Shown here: positions 25,042 through 33,492 of the stretch, piece after piece
How the letters are laid out: every line of letters begins with the position of its first letter
How positions within the stretch are numbered: the stretch's first letter is position 1
NCBI RefSeq assembly: GCF_036169555.1
Contig: NZ_CP108032.1
Span: 6,138,001 to 6,202,000 of the forward strand
From: Streptomyces sp. NBC_00306
GTDB lineage: Bacteria; Actinomycetota; Actinomycetes; Streptomycetales; Streptomycetaceae
Length of the DNA stretch: 64,000 nt
Reading direction: 5' to 3'
The notes under the pieces: generated by a model
Told to the model about the DNA's origin: nothing
The model's input: only the letters and a program-made list of their open reading frames with translations
The model's database searches: none
Translations under genes and position numbers: made by a program

Positions 25042-26100
25042 GTGAAAGCTCTCGTCCTCGCGGGCGGCAGTGGGACAAGGCTGCGGCCCCTCACCCACAC
25101 CGCGGCGAAGCAACTCATTCCGGTCGCCAACAAGCCGGTGCTCTTCTACGTCCTGGAGGACATCGCCGCGGCCGGTATCACGGAGGTGGGCATCATCGTG
25201 GGCGCCACCGCCCCCGAGATCCGGGCCGCCGTCGGCGACGGCGGCCGGTTCGGACTGCAGGTCGACTACATTCCGCAGTCGGCTCCGCTCGGCCTCGCCC
25301 ACGCTGTACTGACAGCCCGGGACTGGCTGGGCGACGACGACTTCGTGATGTATCTCGGGGACAACTTCATCGCCGGAGGCATCACACGGATCGTCGATGC
25401 ATTCCGCCGTGAGCGGCCCGATGCCCACATCCTGCTGACCCAGGTGCCCGATCCGACCGCCTTCGGCGTCGCCGAACTGGGCGCCGACGGACGGGTGCTG
25501 GCCCTCGAGGAGAAGCCCCGGCACCCCAAGAGCGACCTGGCCCTGGTCGGCGTCTACCTCTTCACCCGTACCGTCCACGAGGCCGTACGCGCCGTCACAC
25601 CGTCCGCCCGCGGCGAACTCGAGATCACCGACGCTCTCCAATGGCTGATCGACACGGGCCGCGACGTCCGCTCCACCCGGATCACCGGCTACTGGAAGGA
25701 CACCGGCAACGTCGCCGACATGCTGGAGGTCAACCGATCCGTCCTGGACACCTTCGTCACCCGCGTCGAAGGTACGGTCGACGCGGCCTCGGAGCTGATC
25801 GGTCAGGTCGTCGTGGAGCCGGGCGCGCGGATCATCCGGTCCCGGATCACGGGCCCCACCGTGATCGGCGCCGACAGCACGGTCACCGGGTCGCTCATCG
25901 GCCCGTACGCCTCCATCGCGTCGGGCTGCTCGGTGCTCGACAGCGAGATCGCACACTCGATCGTGCTGGACGGCGCGCGCATCGACGGTGTGCGCCGGGT
26001 CGAAGCGTCCCTCATCGGCCGTGAGGCCGTGGTCACCCCCGCCCTCGCCGCGCACCGGCTGGTGATCGGCGATCACAGCAAGGTCGAGATCCTCGCATGA
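25042..26100 (+). CDS. rmlA: Glucose-1-phosphate thymidylyltransferase (RmlA, long form)
   Basis: Makes dTDP-glucose from glucose-1-phosphate and dTTP, the entry step of deoxysugar pathways. The pyrophosphorylase signature LAGGSGTRLRPLT is near residue 5, followed by KQLIPVANKPV and YLGDNFI. The 352-aa length includes a C-terminal left-handed beta-helix, as in StrD/AprE-type enzymes of antibiotic clusters. The GTG at 25042 has GGAG 5 nt upstream; the 95-bp gap after the YcaO gene holds nothing else. It supplies the minus-strand sugar operon, which has no RmlA of its own. Confidence 0.93.
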   Translation: MKALVLAGGSGTRLRPLTHTAAKQLIPVANKPVLFYVLEDIAAAGITEVGIIVGATAPEIRAAVGDGGRFGLQVDYIPQSAPLGLAHAVLTARDWLGDDDFVMYLGDNFIAGGITRIVDAFRRERPDAHILLTQVPDPTAFGVAELGADGRVLALEEKPRHPKSDLALVGVYLFTRTVHEAVRAVTPSARGELEITDALQWLIDTGRDVRSTRITGYWKDTGNVADMLEVNRSVLDTFVTRVEGTVDAASELIGQVVVEPGARIIRSRITGPTVIGADSTVTGSLIGPYASIASGCSVLDSEIAHSIVLDGARIDGVRRVEASLIGREAVVTPALAAHRLVIGDHSKVEILA

Positions 26101-27104
26101 CTCCCACGAAGGTCCTGGTCACCGGTGGTGCCGGGTTCATCGGCTCGGCCTACGTCCGGATGCTGCTGGCCCCCTGGGCGCGGGCGGCCACCACCGGATC
26201 GCAGGGCCCCGGGGTCACCGTCACCGTCCTCGACAAACTCACCTACGCGGGCAGCCTCACCAACCTCGCGGTCGTCCGGACTGACCCGCGCTTCTCCTTC
26301 GTACGGGGTGACATCTGCGATCCGGAGCTGGTGGGCCAACTGATGGCCGACCACGACGAGGTGGTGAACTTCGCCGCGGAATCCCACGTCGACCGGTCCA
26401 TCGCCTCGGGTTCCCACTTCGTCAGGACGAATACGCTCGGCACCCAGGTACTGCTCGAAGCAGCCGTACGGCACCGGGTCACCACCTTCGTCCAGGTCTC
26501 CACCGACGAGGTGTACGGCTCGATCGCCCACGGCTCCTGGGACGAGGCGGAACCGCTCGCCCCCACCTCGCCGTACGCGGCGTCCAAGGCCTCCGCCGAC
26601 CTCGTCGCCTCCGCCTACCACCGCACCCACGGCCTGGACGTCCGTATCACGCGTTGCTCGAACAATTACGGCGCACACCAGCATCCGGAGAAGGTCATCC
26701 CCCGCTTCGCGACCAACCTGCTGGACGGCCTGACGGTCCCGCTGTACGGAGACGGCGCGAACGTACGGGACTGGCTCCACGTGGAAGACCACTGCCGAGG
26801 CATCGAACTCGTCCGCGCCCAGGGCCGCCCGGGCCGCACCTACAACATCGGCGGCGGAACCGAGCTCACCAACAAGGAGCTCACGGGCCTGTTGCTGGAA
26901 GCCTGTGGCGCGGGATGGGAGCGGGTGGTCCACGTCGAGGACCGCAAGGGGCACGACCTGCGGTACTCCGTCGACTGGACGCGCGCCCGCGAGGAACTGG
27001 GTTACCGCCCCCGCCACGACTTCGAGCGAGGCCTCGCGGCGACGGTCGACTGGTACCGCGCGCACCGCGACTGGTGGGAGCCACTCCGGACCCCTGTGCG
27101 GTGA
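26097..27104 (+). CDS. rmlB: dTDP-glucose 4,6-dehydratase (RmlB)
   Basis: Converts dTDP-glucose to dTDP-4-keto-6-deoxyglucose, the substrate of the 2,3-dehydratase at 8655. The Rossmann motif TGGAGFIGSAY is at the N-terminus, VSTDEVYGS carries catalytic acid residues, and SPYAASKA holds the Tyr and Lys. The 335-aa length is normal. The ATG overlaps the rmlA stop (ATGA). It is the last tailoring gene of the plus-strand operon. Confidence 0.93.
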   Translation: MTPTKVLVTGGAGFIGSAYVRMLLAPWARAATTGSQGPGVTVTVLDKLTYAGSLTNLAVVRTDPRFSFVRGDICDPELVGQLMADHDEVVNFAAESHVDRSIASGSHFVRTNTLGTQVLLEAAVRHRVTTFVQVSTDEVYGSIAHGSWDEAEPLAPTSPYAASKASADLVASAYHRTHGLDVRITRCSNNYGAHQHPEKVIPRFATNLLDGLTVPLYGDGANVRDWLHVEDHCRGIELVRAQGRPGRTYNIGGGTELTNKELTGLLLEACGAGWERVVHVEDRKGHDLRYSVDWTRAREELGYRPRHDFERGLAATVDWYRAHRDWWEPLRTPVR

Positions 27105-27317
27105 TCAAATGCGGGCAACTGGGGTCCCTGGGACGGGCTTCCTCAGTTCTTCCTCAACAATGTGGCACCCCTCCCTCCACAACTTCTTTGCCGAAGCTTT
27201 ATGTGTTAGCTTCCTCGTTGCTGATCAAGGGTTCTCGTGGGCGGGGGAGAGCAACTGGGCTTGACTCGCCCGGATTCCTGCCGCTCTGTGCATCAGAATT
27301 ACGGGGTACGGGGAAGC
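27105..27317 (+). promoter_or_regulatory. AT-richer promoter region upstream of LuxR-type regulator
   Basis: This 213-bp region is clearly more AT-rich than the genes around it. It contains an inverted repeat GAAGCT (27193-27198) and AGCTTC (27208-27213) with a 9-nt spacer, a candidate regulator site. A TTGACT at 27261 could be a -35, but no convincing -10 follows at 17-18 nt. The regulator thus seems to have its own promoter. Confidence 0.5.
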
Positions 27318-27944
27318 ATGGAACGAATATCTCTCATCATCAATTCTCCCGCGTTGCGACGCCGGATAACCGAGGTGCTGACCGGCCCCGGGTGGCTCGT
27401 CTCCGGGTACGGAATGGGAAGGGCCGTCGCGTACTCGTCCACACCGGCGGACATCGTCGTGGTGGAGGCCTGCGCGCTGAAGGCTGACCCGTCGCTCGCC
27501 CACCAAGGCGCTCGGCTCATCGTCCTGGTCTCGGGCCAGGACGATTCCTTCTGGCCGTCGTCAGCCCACGCCCGGCTGGCCGGCATCATCGACCGTGACG
27601 ATCCCGACCACGGCTACATAGCCGCAGTTCGCGAGGTGTTGAGCGGGCGAGGCTGGGTCTCTCCCGAGCTCGTCCCCACGCTGCTCTCGGGCCGTATGGG
27701 CCACCTCCGGCCGACCCCGCCGCCCGCCTCGGAGGTCAACCGGCTCACCGACAGGGAGAGAGGGGTGGCCCGGCTGGTGGCCGAGGGCTTCTCCAACTCG
27801 GAGATCGCTGAGCAGCTCACCATCGAGCGCAGCACGGTCAAGTTCCATGTGTCGAATGTGCTACGCAAACTCCGCTGCCGTGACCGCGCACAGGTGGCGG
27901 CTCTATGGCATTCGCACGCGCCCTCGGTCAGCTTCGTGGCCTGA
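27318..27944 (+). CDS. LuxR/NarL-type transcriptional regulator with degenerate receiver
   Basis: Probable pathway regulator of the RiPP cluster, 208 aa. The C-terminal third is a LuxR helix-turn-helix (LTDRERGVARLVAEGFSNSEIA, then STVKFHVSNVLRKL). The N-terminal half resembles a response-regulator receiver, but the strand that normally ends in the phosphorylated Asp reads IVVVEAC, with Glu instead, so ordinary phosphorylation is unlikely. No histidine kinase gene is nearby. I chose the ATG at 27318, just after GGGGA; an upstream in-frame opening lacks a ribosome binding site. It is the only regulator in the RiPP block, so it is the best candidate to control both divergent operons. Confidence 0.85.
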   Translation: MERISLIINSPALRRRITEVLTGPGWLVSGYGMGRAVAYSSTPADIVVVEACALKADPSLAHQGARLIVLVSGQDDSFWPSSAHARLAGIIDRDDPDHGYIAAVREVLSGRGWVSPELVPTLLSGRMGHLRPTPPPASEVNRLTDRERGVARLVAEGFSNSEIAEQLTIERSTVKFHVSNVLRKLRCRDRAQVAALWHSHAPSVSFVA

Positions 27945-27953
27945 CAGGTCCGG

Positions 27954-27980
27954 GTTCCGCTCCGGCATCCGGGGCGGAAC
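27954..27980 (+). terminator. Hairpin terminator after LuxR gene
   Basis: The 12-bp arms GTTCCGCTCCGG and CCGGGGCGGAAC pair around a CAT loop with one G-U wobble. It starts 10 bp after the regulator stop, so it likely ends the RiPP cluster transcript. Confidence 0.7.
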
Positions 27981-28381
27981 TTGGGGACGCCGGGATATCC
28001 GCAGCCTCTGCAATGCCAGTTGATGTATATCTGTTACGGGTAAGCAGTCTTGGCTGTAGGTCTCTGCATGGCAGCGGATATCAGAACATGCTCATCGCCA
28101 CGAACACCTTGTCTCGCATATGACACACCGTCGGTCGAAGCCTCCTATGGATTGCGTGGCCATTCCGGAGTCGGTTCGACCGGGCATCCGACCGGGAGTT
28201 CCGAACGCGAGCTTGCGCCCGGCACCGGCGCCGACAGCTCCTCGGTGAGGACGCGAAACAAGAGCCGCCTGGTGCTGGTCGCGAAATGCCATAACGAGCT
28301 GCCTTCCGCCACGAGTTCGGCGATCACCTCACGTGCGTCTCTCCTTGCCTGGCGGCCCGGCGTGGTCCGGTCGGCGAGAGC
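27981..28381. other. Intergenic, no feature recognised
   Basis: About 400 bp between the LuxR terminator and the stop of the SDR gene, which reads toward it. Composition is mixed with AT-richer patches. I see no gene, RNA or repeat. It probably marks the right edge of the RiPP cluster. Confidence 0.5.
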
Positions 28382-29197
28382 TCAATGGTTGTCATCGCGC
28401 CGGGTGACGTGGAACTCGAAGGGAACAGTTCCGGGATCCAGTGCGGTCACTCCGCCATCCACGGTCAGGACGGCTCCGTTGACGAAGGACGCGGCCGAGG
28501 ACAGCAGCCAGGAAATTGCCTCGGCAACCTCACGAGGGTCTCCGGGGCGCTGTGCCGGCAGCAGCCTCGTGGCTTCTTCGTATGCGTCGTCGACGTCGTC
28601 GATGGTCGGTCCGGCGTCGTCCGCGAACCGTGTCATGCGGCGGTCGGCCATCTCCGTACGTATCCAACTGGGGCAGACCACGTTGGCCCGCAAGCCTTGC
28701 GGCCCGTAGTCCACGCAAAGCGACCGGCACAACTGCAGCAATGCCGCTTTGGAGGTGGCGTACGCGGCATTGCCCACTCCGTTTCGGAGGGCGGAAACCG
28801 AGGAAACCGCGACGACGGAGCCATGGGCCCGGAGCAGGTGGGGCAATGCTGCCCGCATCAAGAGGAAAGGGCCGGTCACGTTGGTGCGGAGTACCAGATC
28901 CCAGTCCTCGTTCGACAGGTCTCCGACGCCTCCGCCGCGTCCCACTCCTGCATTGAGGACCAATCCATCAAGTCGGCCGAATCGCGCCATGGTGGTTTCG
29001 ACGAGACGGTGAACGGCGTCCGGGTCGGCGGTGTCGGCCGGACAGGCCAGAGCTCCGGTTTCCGCGGCTATGCGGTGCAACGGTTCCGGGCGTCCGGAGA
29101 CGACGACGTCGTGGCCGGACGCCCGGAGCAGCCGCGCCGTCGCCGCACCGATTCCGGTTCCTCCCCCCGTCACGACCACAACGCGCTGATCCGTCAT
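28382..29197 (-). CDS. SDR-family NAD(P)-dependent oxidoreductase
   Basis: Classical short-chain dehydrogenase of 271 aa: cofactor motif TGGGTGIGAA, NAGVGRGG (the NAG motif), catalytic Ser in VVAVSSVSAL and YATSK with Tyr/Lys, and a C-terminal VNGAVLTVDGG. The ATG at 29197 has AGGAAGG 9 nt upstream; a longer frame to 29410 has no site and reads as low-complexity. It stands alone between the two clusters, so a role in either pathway is uncertain. Substrate unknown. Confidence 0.85.
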   Translation of the reverse strand: MTDQRVVVVTGGGTGIGAATARLLRASGHDVVVSGRPEPLHRIAAETGALACPADTADPDAVHRLVETTMARFGRLDGLVLNAGVGRGGGVGDLSNEDWDLVLRTNVTGPFLLMRAALPHLLRAHGSVVAVSSVSALRNGVGNAAYATSKAALLQLCRSLCVDYGPQGLRANVVCPSWIRTEMADRRMTRFADDAGPTIDDVDDAYEEATRLLPAQRPGDPREVAEAISWLLSSAASFVNGAVLTVDGGVTALDPGTVPFEFHVTRRDDNH

Positions 29198-29504
29198 ATG
29201 AGTTCGCCTTCCTGTCGCTGCCCGGCTCGGGTGAATCGATCCTACGTGGCAGCATTCGAAGGACCGCGGCCCTGCCGAGGGTGCTCGAAGGCCCCCCACG
29301 CAGTCGGTGTGGGAACCGCGGTGCCACTCTCCGAACCAATGGAGATGGTGGTGCCGCCCAGGCGGACGTTGAATTCGGAGAGCACCACCCGGACACCTGG
29401 CGCGGGTCATGATGTGCGAGCCGCGGCCGGATTGAGCGGGGCGGAGACTGCCCGGGGAGCCGGTCGTGGCAGCCGGTTCTGCCCCGAGCTGGAGGGAAGG
29501 TTCG
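29198..29504. promoter_or_regulatory. Divergent intergenic region, SDR / PAP2
   Basis: This 307-bp region holds the promoters of two divergent single genes. No clear promoter hexamers or operators are visible. A GGAGGGAAGG site at 29491-29500 serves the PAP2 ATG. Confidence 0.45.
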
Positions 29505-30356
29505 ATGAAGGGAAGGTTCGTGGAATCGAAACCGGACGAGGCTGAGCCGCAGCCCTTACATCTGACGTCCCGCCCATCTCGGCGGCCGGCAGTGGGCAGT
29601 TGTCGTGACGGACGGGGGAGGCGCAGACGTCAGGACCCTGCACACCACCTGTCCATCGCGGCAGATGACCGCATATCGACCGCCCCCGGTGGCCGCGTGG
29701 CCGGCAGGCCGGTGCCCGCGGTGCTGCCTCCCTCGCTGGGCGCCGGGCTCGGGTTCGTCGCGGCCCTCGCCGCGCTCGTGGTCGTCGTGCTCGGGGTCCT
29801 GTACGCCGGCCACAGCGAGCCCGGCCGCGTGGACATGCGGATCCAGTCGGCGGTGGGCGATGTGCGGTCGCCGTGGCGGGAAGTCGCCCTGGCCATCGAC
29901 TTCTTGGGCGAGCCCGCCGGAGCGGCGATGCTGGTCGTGGCCGCCCTGACGGGCTGCCTGCTGCTCCGGCGTCCTCGCGCGGCGGTGTTCCTCGTTGCCG
30001 GCGCCGGCACGACCGTGGCGACGACCACGCTCCTCAAGCCTCTGGTGGGACGCACCATCCACGGCGCCGACAATCTGTCCTACCCGAGCGGGCACACCGC
30101 CTTCTTCACCGCGCTCGCCCTTGTGGCGGCACTGCTCGCGACCGGCCGGCTCGGACTCGGCAGGACAGCCCGCACGCTGACAGTGCTCACCGCGGCGCTG
30201 GTTGCCGGTGTCGCCATGGGCTGGGCGCAGGTCGCCCTGGGCGCGCACTACCCGACCGACGTCATCGGCGGCTGGTGCACCGCGCTGGCGGTGATCCCGG
30301 CGACCGCGTGGCCGGCGGACCGGATCGCCGGCGACGGCCGGTGGCGCCGTCGCTGA
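29505..30356 (+). CDS. PAP2-type phosphatase, membrane-bound
   Basis: Integral membrane phosphatase of the type 2 phosphatidic acid phosphatase family; a likely substrate is a lipid phosphate such as undecaprenyl pyrophosphate. Signature motifs are LLKPLVGRTIHG, SYPSGHTAFFTAL (catalytic His region) and ALGAHYPTDVIGGW, within about six hydrophobic segments. The first ~60 residues are polar and Arg-rich and look unlike the family; the start could be further in, around 29698. If the ATG at 29505 is right, codon 18 (29556-29558) is a rare TTA. It converges on the polysaccharide cluster with 7 bp between stops, so recycling of its lipid carrier is plausible. Confidence 0.8.
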   Translation: MKGRFVESKPDEAEPQPLHLTSRPSRRPAVGSCRDGRGRRRRQDPAHHLSIAADDRISTAPGGRVAGRPVPAVLPPSLGAGLGFVAALAALVVVVLGVLYAGHSEPGRVDMRIQSAVGDVRSPWREVALAIDFLGEPAGAAMLVVAALTGCLLLRRPRAAVFLVAGAGTTVATTTLLKPLVGRTIHGADNLSYPSGHTAFFTALALVAALLATGRLGLGRTARTLTVLTAALVAGVAMGWAQVALGAHYPTDVIGGWCTALAVIPATAWPADRIAGDGRWRRR

Positions 30357-30363
30357 CGTCACG

Positions 30364-31689
30364 TCATGCCAGGCGGCGGAACACGGGTTTCACCGGTCGT
30401 CCGCCCAGCCAGGACGTGGGATCACCCACGTCAAGTGCCTTGCGGTACACCGCACAAGCCTGGGCCACCGCGTCGACGGTGTGATCGATGTCGGCGTCGC
30501 TGAGCGCGCTGCTCACCACGAACGACGGGGCCAGCACCCCGCCCGCGAGAAGACGGCGCAGGAAGAGGGTGCGGTACTGCTGCGACGGCTGCCCGTTCTC
30601 GTCGAGAGTGGCGAAGACCAGATTGCTGGCCCGGCCCCGGACGACGACATGGTCGCCGACGCCCATGCCGGTCGCGGCTTCGCGGACGCCGACGGCCAAC
30701 CGTTCGCCGAGGGCGTGCAGTTGCGCGGTGATGCCCTCCTCGACGTAGGTGGTCTGCACGGCCATCGCGGCTGCCAGGGAGTGCGTCTCCGCGCCGTGCG
30801 TGGTGGACAGCAGGAACACCCGGTCATCCAAGTGCCGCAGCCCGCCCCGCTCCATCAGCTCGCGGCATCCGGCCAGTGCGGAGATGGCGAATCCGTTGCC
30901 CAGCGCCTTGCCGAAGGTGGAGAGGTCCGGGACGACGCCGTACAGGCCCTGGGCGCCCGCCTCGGACCAGCGGAAGCCGCTGATCATCTCGTCGAAGACC
31001 AGTACGCAGCCGTGCCGGTCGGCCAGTTCGCGCAGGCCGGTCAGATAGCCGGGCGGCGGCTCGGTGTGGCCGGCGGGTTCGAGGATCAGACAGGCGACCT
31101 CGTCCTGATACCGGGTGAGCAGCTCCTCCGCCGCGGCGAGGTCCCCGTAGGGGAACGCCACGGTGAGGTCGGTGATCGCCGACGGAATACCGGCGGACAT
31201 CGGTGTGGAGCCGATGAACCAGTCGTCGACGGAGAAGAACGGCTGGTCGCCGCAGATGGCCACCCGCGGGCGCCCGGTGGCGGCGCGGGCGAGGCGTACC
31301 GCGGCTGTGGTGGCGTCGGAGCCGTTCTTCGCGAACTTCACCATCTCGGCGGTCGGCACCGTGGCCAGGAAGCGTTCCGCGGCTTCGGCCTCCACGATCG
31401 ACGGCCGGACGAAATTGCTGCCGCGGTCGATCTCCCTCCGCACTGCCTCGGTCACGCGCGGGTGGGCGTGACCGAGGCTGACCGACCGCAGGCCGGAGCC
31501 GTACTCGATGTAGCGGTTGCCGTCGACGTCCCACACATGGGCACCGCGGCCGTGGCTGATGACGGGGGCCAGGTTCTCGGGGTACTGGTCGTCGCCCTTG
31601 GCGTAGGTGTGCGCACCGCCGGGGATCATGGCGTGCAGGCGTTCGTTCGCCGCCTGTGACCGGGGCAGTTGGAACTCTTCGGTGTCCAC
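30364..31689 (-). CDS. Class III aminotransferase / HemL-like aminomutase family protein
   Basis: A 441-aa PLP enzyme resembling glutamate-1-semialdehyde aminomutase: SLGHAHPRV and SNFVRPSIVE at the N-terminal side, FAKNGSDATTAAVRLAR at the phosphate site, LVFDEMISGFRW with the PLP-contact Asp, and the lysine in STFGKALGNG. It is the last gene of the polysaccharide operon, so it does not serve haem synthesis. HemL-like enzymes in polysaccharide clusters are thought to aminate nucleotide-linked sugars or acids. The GTG at 31689 lies 7 bp past the epimerase stop. Family certain; substrate unknown. Confidence 0.85.
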   Translation of the reverse strand: MDTEEFQLPRSQAANERLHAMIPGGAHTYAKGDDQYPENLAPVISHGRGAHVWDVDGNRYIEYGSGLRSVSLGHAHPRVTEAVRREIDRGSNFVRPSIVEAEAAERFLATVPTAEMVKFAKNGSDATTAAVRLARAATGRPRVAICGDQPFFSVDDWFIGSTPMSAGIPSAITDLTVAFPYGDLAAAEELLTRYQDEVACLILEPAGHTEPPPGYLTGLRELADRHGCVLVFDEMISGFRWSEAGAQGLYGVVPDLSTFGKALGNGFAISALAGCRELMERGGLRHLDDRVFLLSTTHGAETHSLAAAMAVQTTYVEEGITAQLHALGERLAVGVREAATGMGVGDHVVVRGRASNLVFATLDENGQPSQQYRTLFLRRLLAGGVLAPSFVVSSALSDADIDHTVDAVAQACAVYRKALDVGDPTSWLGGRPVKPVFRRLA

Positions 31690-31696
31690 GCCGACC

Positions 31697-32248
31697 TCAA
31701 CTCTCTCTGTTCTTCAGGACCTCGGCGAGACCCGGCGCCTCCCGGTCCCGCTGGGACATCGATGTGACCGGCAGGGGCCAGGGGATGGCGAGCTCCGGGT
31801 CGTCGAAGGCGATCGTCACGTCCTCTGCCGGATCGTGGGGGCGGTCGATCCGGTACGAGGTGTCGGCGGTTTCGGTCAGCGCCTGGAAGCCGTGCGCGCA
31901 CCCCGCCGGGATGTACAGGGTCGTCTGCGTATCGCCGGACAGCTCGAAGGAGGTGTGGTTGCGGTAGGTCGGCGAGTCCGGCCGCAGATCCACGACGACG
32001 TCGAAGATCTGCCCGTACGAGCACCGCACCAGCTTGGCCTCGCCGGCGCCTGAGCGCAGGTGCAGACCGCGCAGCACGCCTCGGACCGAGCGGGACACGC
32101 TGTCCTGGACGAAGGCGTTCGGATCGAGGCCCACCGAGCGGACCACGTCGGCGTCGAAGGTGCGGCAGAAGAAGCCGCGTTCGTCGGCGTAAGACATCGG
32201 CTCGAAGAGGTACGCGCCCGCGATCGCCGGGACTTCGGTCGCCTTCAT
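31697..32248 (-). CDS. NDP-4-keto-6-deoxysugar 3,5-epimerase family (RmlC-like)
   Basis: A cupin-fold protein of 183 aa. YADERGFFCRTF, RGVLRGLHL (catalytic His), RCSYGQIFDVVVDLR, IPAGCAHGFQ and SYRID follow the RmlC pattern. The ATG at 32248 has AGGAG before it and overlaps the pyruvyltransferase stop (ATGA). No RmlD lies next to it, and the cytidylyltransferase at 38672 suggests a CDP-linked rather than dTDP-linked substrate. It differs clearly from the epimerase at 5943. Confidence 0.87.
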   Translation of the reverse strand: MKATEVPAIAGAYLFEPMSYADERGFFCRTFDADVVRSVGLDPNAFVQDSVSRSVRGVLRGLHLRSGAGEAKLVRCSYGQIFDVVVDLRPDSPTYRNHTSFELSGDTQTTLYIPAGCAHGFQALTETADTSYRIDRPHDPAEDVTIAFDDPELAIPWPLPVTSMSQRDREAPGLAEVLKNRES

Positions 32249-33492
32249 GGTGTCTCCTGCCGGGTGCGGGCGTGTCCGTGGCCGGTCGCCGGGAACAGGG
32301 CGGCGGTCAACGCGATGAACTGGTCCTCGAGTTGGCGGGCGGCGACCAGGTTCCGCTCGGCGAGGATGTGCCGCAGCTCCGCCGATTGCTTCTCCAGCTC
32401 CCGGAACTGCTCCAGCAGCCGGTCGGCGTCCACCTCGCGGGCCTGGTGGCAGTACGCGTCCAACCCCATCCGATCCATGAGCGCGTCGCTCTTCGCCGCA
32501 TAACTCAGCGCGAGCGTCGGGGTGCCGACCTTCAGCGCGCAGATCAGGTTGTGGTACCGGGTGGCCACGACGGTCTCGGCAGCCGCCATCTCCTTCATCA
32601 GGTCCGCCAGCGTGGCCGCCTCGGCAGCGGTGACCAGCGGTGAGTCCACCGCGTCGAGGATCGCGGCGACCACCGGCGCATCGCACGCGTCGCCGGTCAG
32701 CAGCCGGACCGGCCTGCCGTCCTCGGCCAGCGCGCGGACGAACCGGGTCGTTCCGTCGAGGTAGCTCCGGTGGATCTCCTCGGACCGGGCGCGGTCGTCG
32801 TTGCTCCCGTGGAAATCCATGACGCCGACGCATACCGGGCCCGGCGGGACCGAGAGCCCGTCGGGACCGCCTGCCGGCGGTGTCGGCAGGGCGAAGGCGA
32901 GGTCCGGGTAGATCTCGTCGCGCGCGGTGTCCACGCCCATCGCCCGCATCGCGTCGCGGGACTGGGTGTCCCGGTACGACCGGTACGTGGCCAGCCGTGC
33001 CGACCGGCGAACCAGGGCCCGGGTCGGCCGGTCGGCGATCGCGGTGGCGCCGACGCCGACCAGCGCGACCCGGGTGCGGAACAGCCGGCCGGTCGCGCAG
33101 AGCAGGAACAGCGAGTACGGGAAGCCCCACGGCCGCAGCGGCAGTGTGGCCTCCAGGACGCCCATGCCCGGCACGATCACCACGTCGTGCCGGCGCACCC
33201 ACGCGGCGGTGCGGAACGCGTCGACGAGCTTGCCCAGAGCCTTGCCCGCGATCGCGCCCGCACGCGACGCGGTCCGGTACTCCCCGCGGTACCAGTGCAG
33301 CCGTGTCGCGGGGATCCCGTACCGGGCCGCCACGACCTCGGGCCCGCCGCACAGCGCGTCCACGACCGCCTCCGGGTGCTCGGCGCGGAGGTACCCGAGC
33401 ACGGCCTCGAGCGACCCGTCGTTGCCGAGGTTGCCGGAGCCGAGCAGTCCGAACACCCCGACACGCACCGGGGTTTCGTCCACGGACGTCAC
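32245..33492 (-). CDS. Polysaccharide pyruvyl transferase family protein
   Basis: A 415-aa protein of the CsaB/WcaK family that adds pyruvyl ketals from PEP to sugars, or acts as a related GT-B-like transferase. N-terminal VGVFGLLGSGNLGNDGSLEAVL is typical, as are IVPGMGVLEA and the later ATRYHNLICALKVGTPTLALSYAAK. The GTG at 33492 overlaps the GT2 stop by 4 bp. Pyruvylation would give the polymer negative charge. Confidence 0.85.
   Translation of the reverse strand: MTSVDETPVRVGVFGLLGSGNLGNDGSLEAVLGYLRAEHPEAVVDALCGGPEVVAARYGIPATRLHWYRGEYRTASRAGAIAGKALGKLVDAFRTAAWVRRHDVVIVPGMGVLEATLPLRPWGFPYSLFLLCATGRLFRTRVALVGVGATAIADRPTRALVRRSARLATYRSYRDTQSRDAMRAMGVDTARDEIYPDLAFALPTPPAGGPDGLSVPPGPVCVGVMDFHGSNDDRARSEEIHRSYLDGTTRFVRALAEDGRPVRLLTGDACDAPVVAAILDAVDSPLVTAAEAATLADLMKEMAAAETVVATRYHNLICALKVGTPTLALSYAAKSDALMDRMGLDAYCHQAREVDADRLLEQFRELEKQSAELRHILAERNLVAARQLEDQFIALTAALFPATGHGHARTRQETP

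Noticed and set aside
30364..31689. Haem biosynthesis hemL
   Set aside because: It resembles HemL in fold, but it is the last gene of a polysaccharide operon with no other haem genes, so a sugar-related role is more likely.
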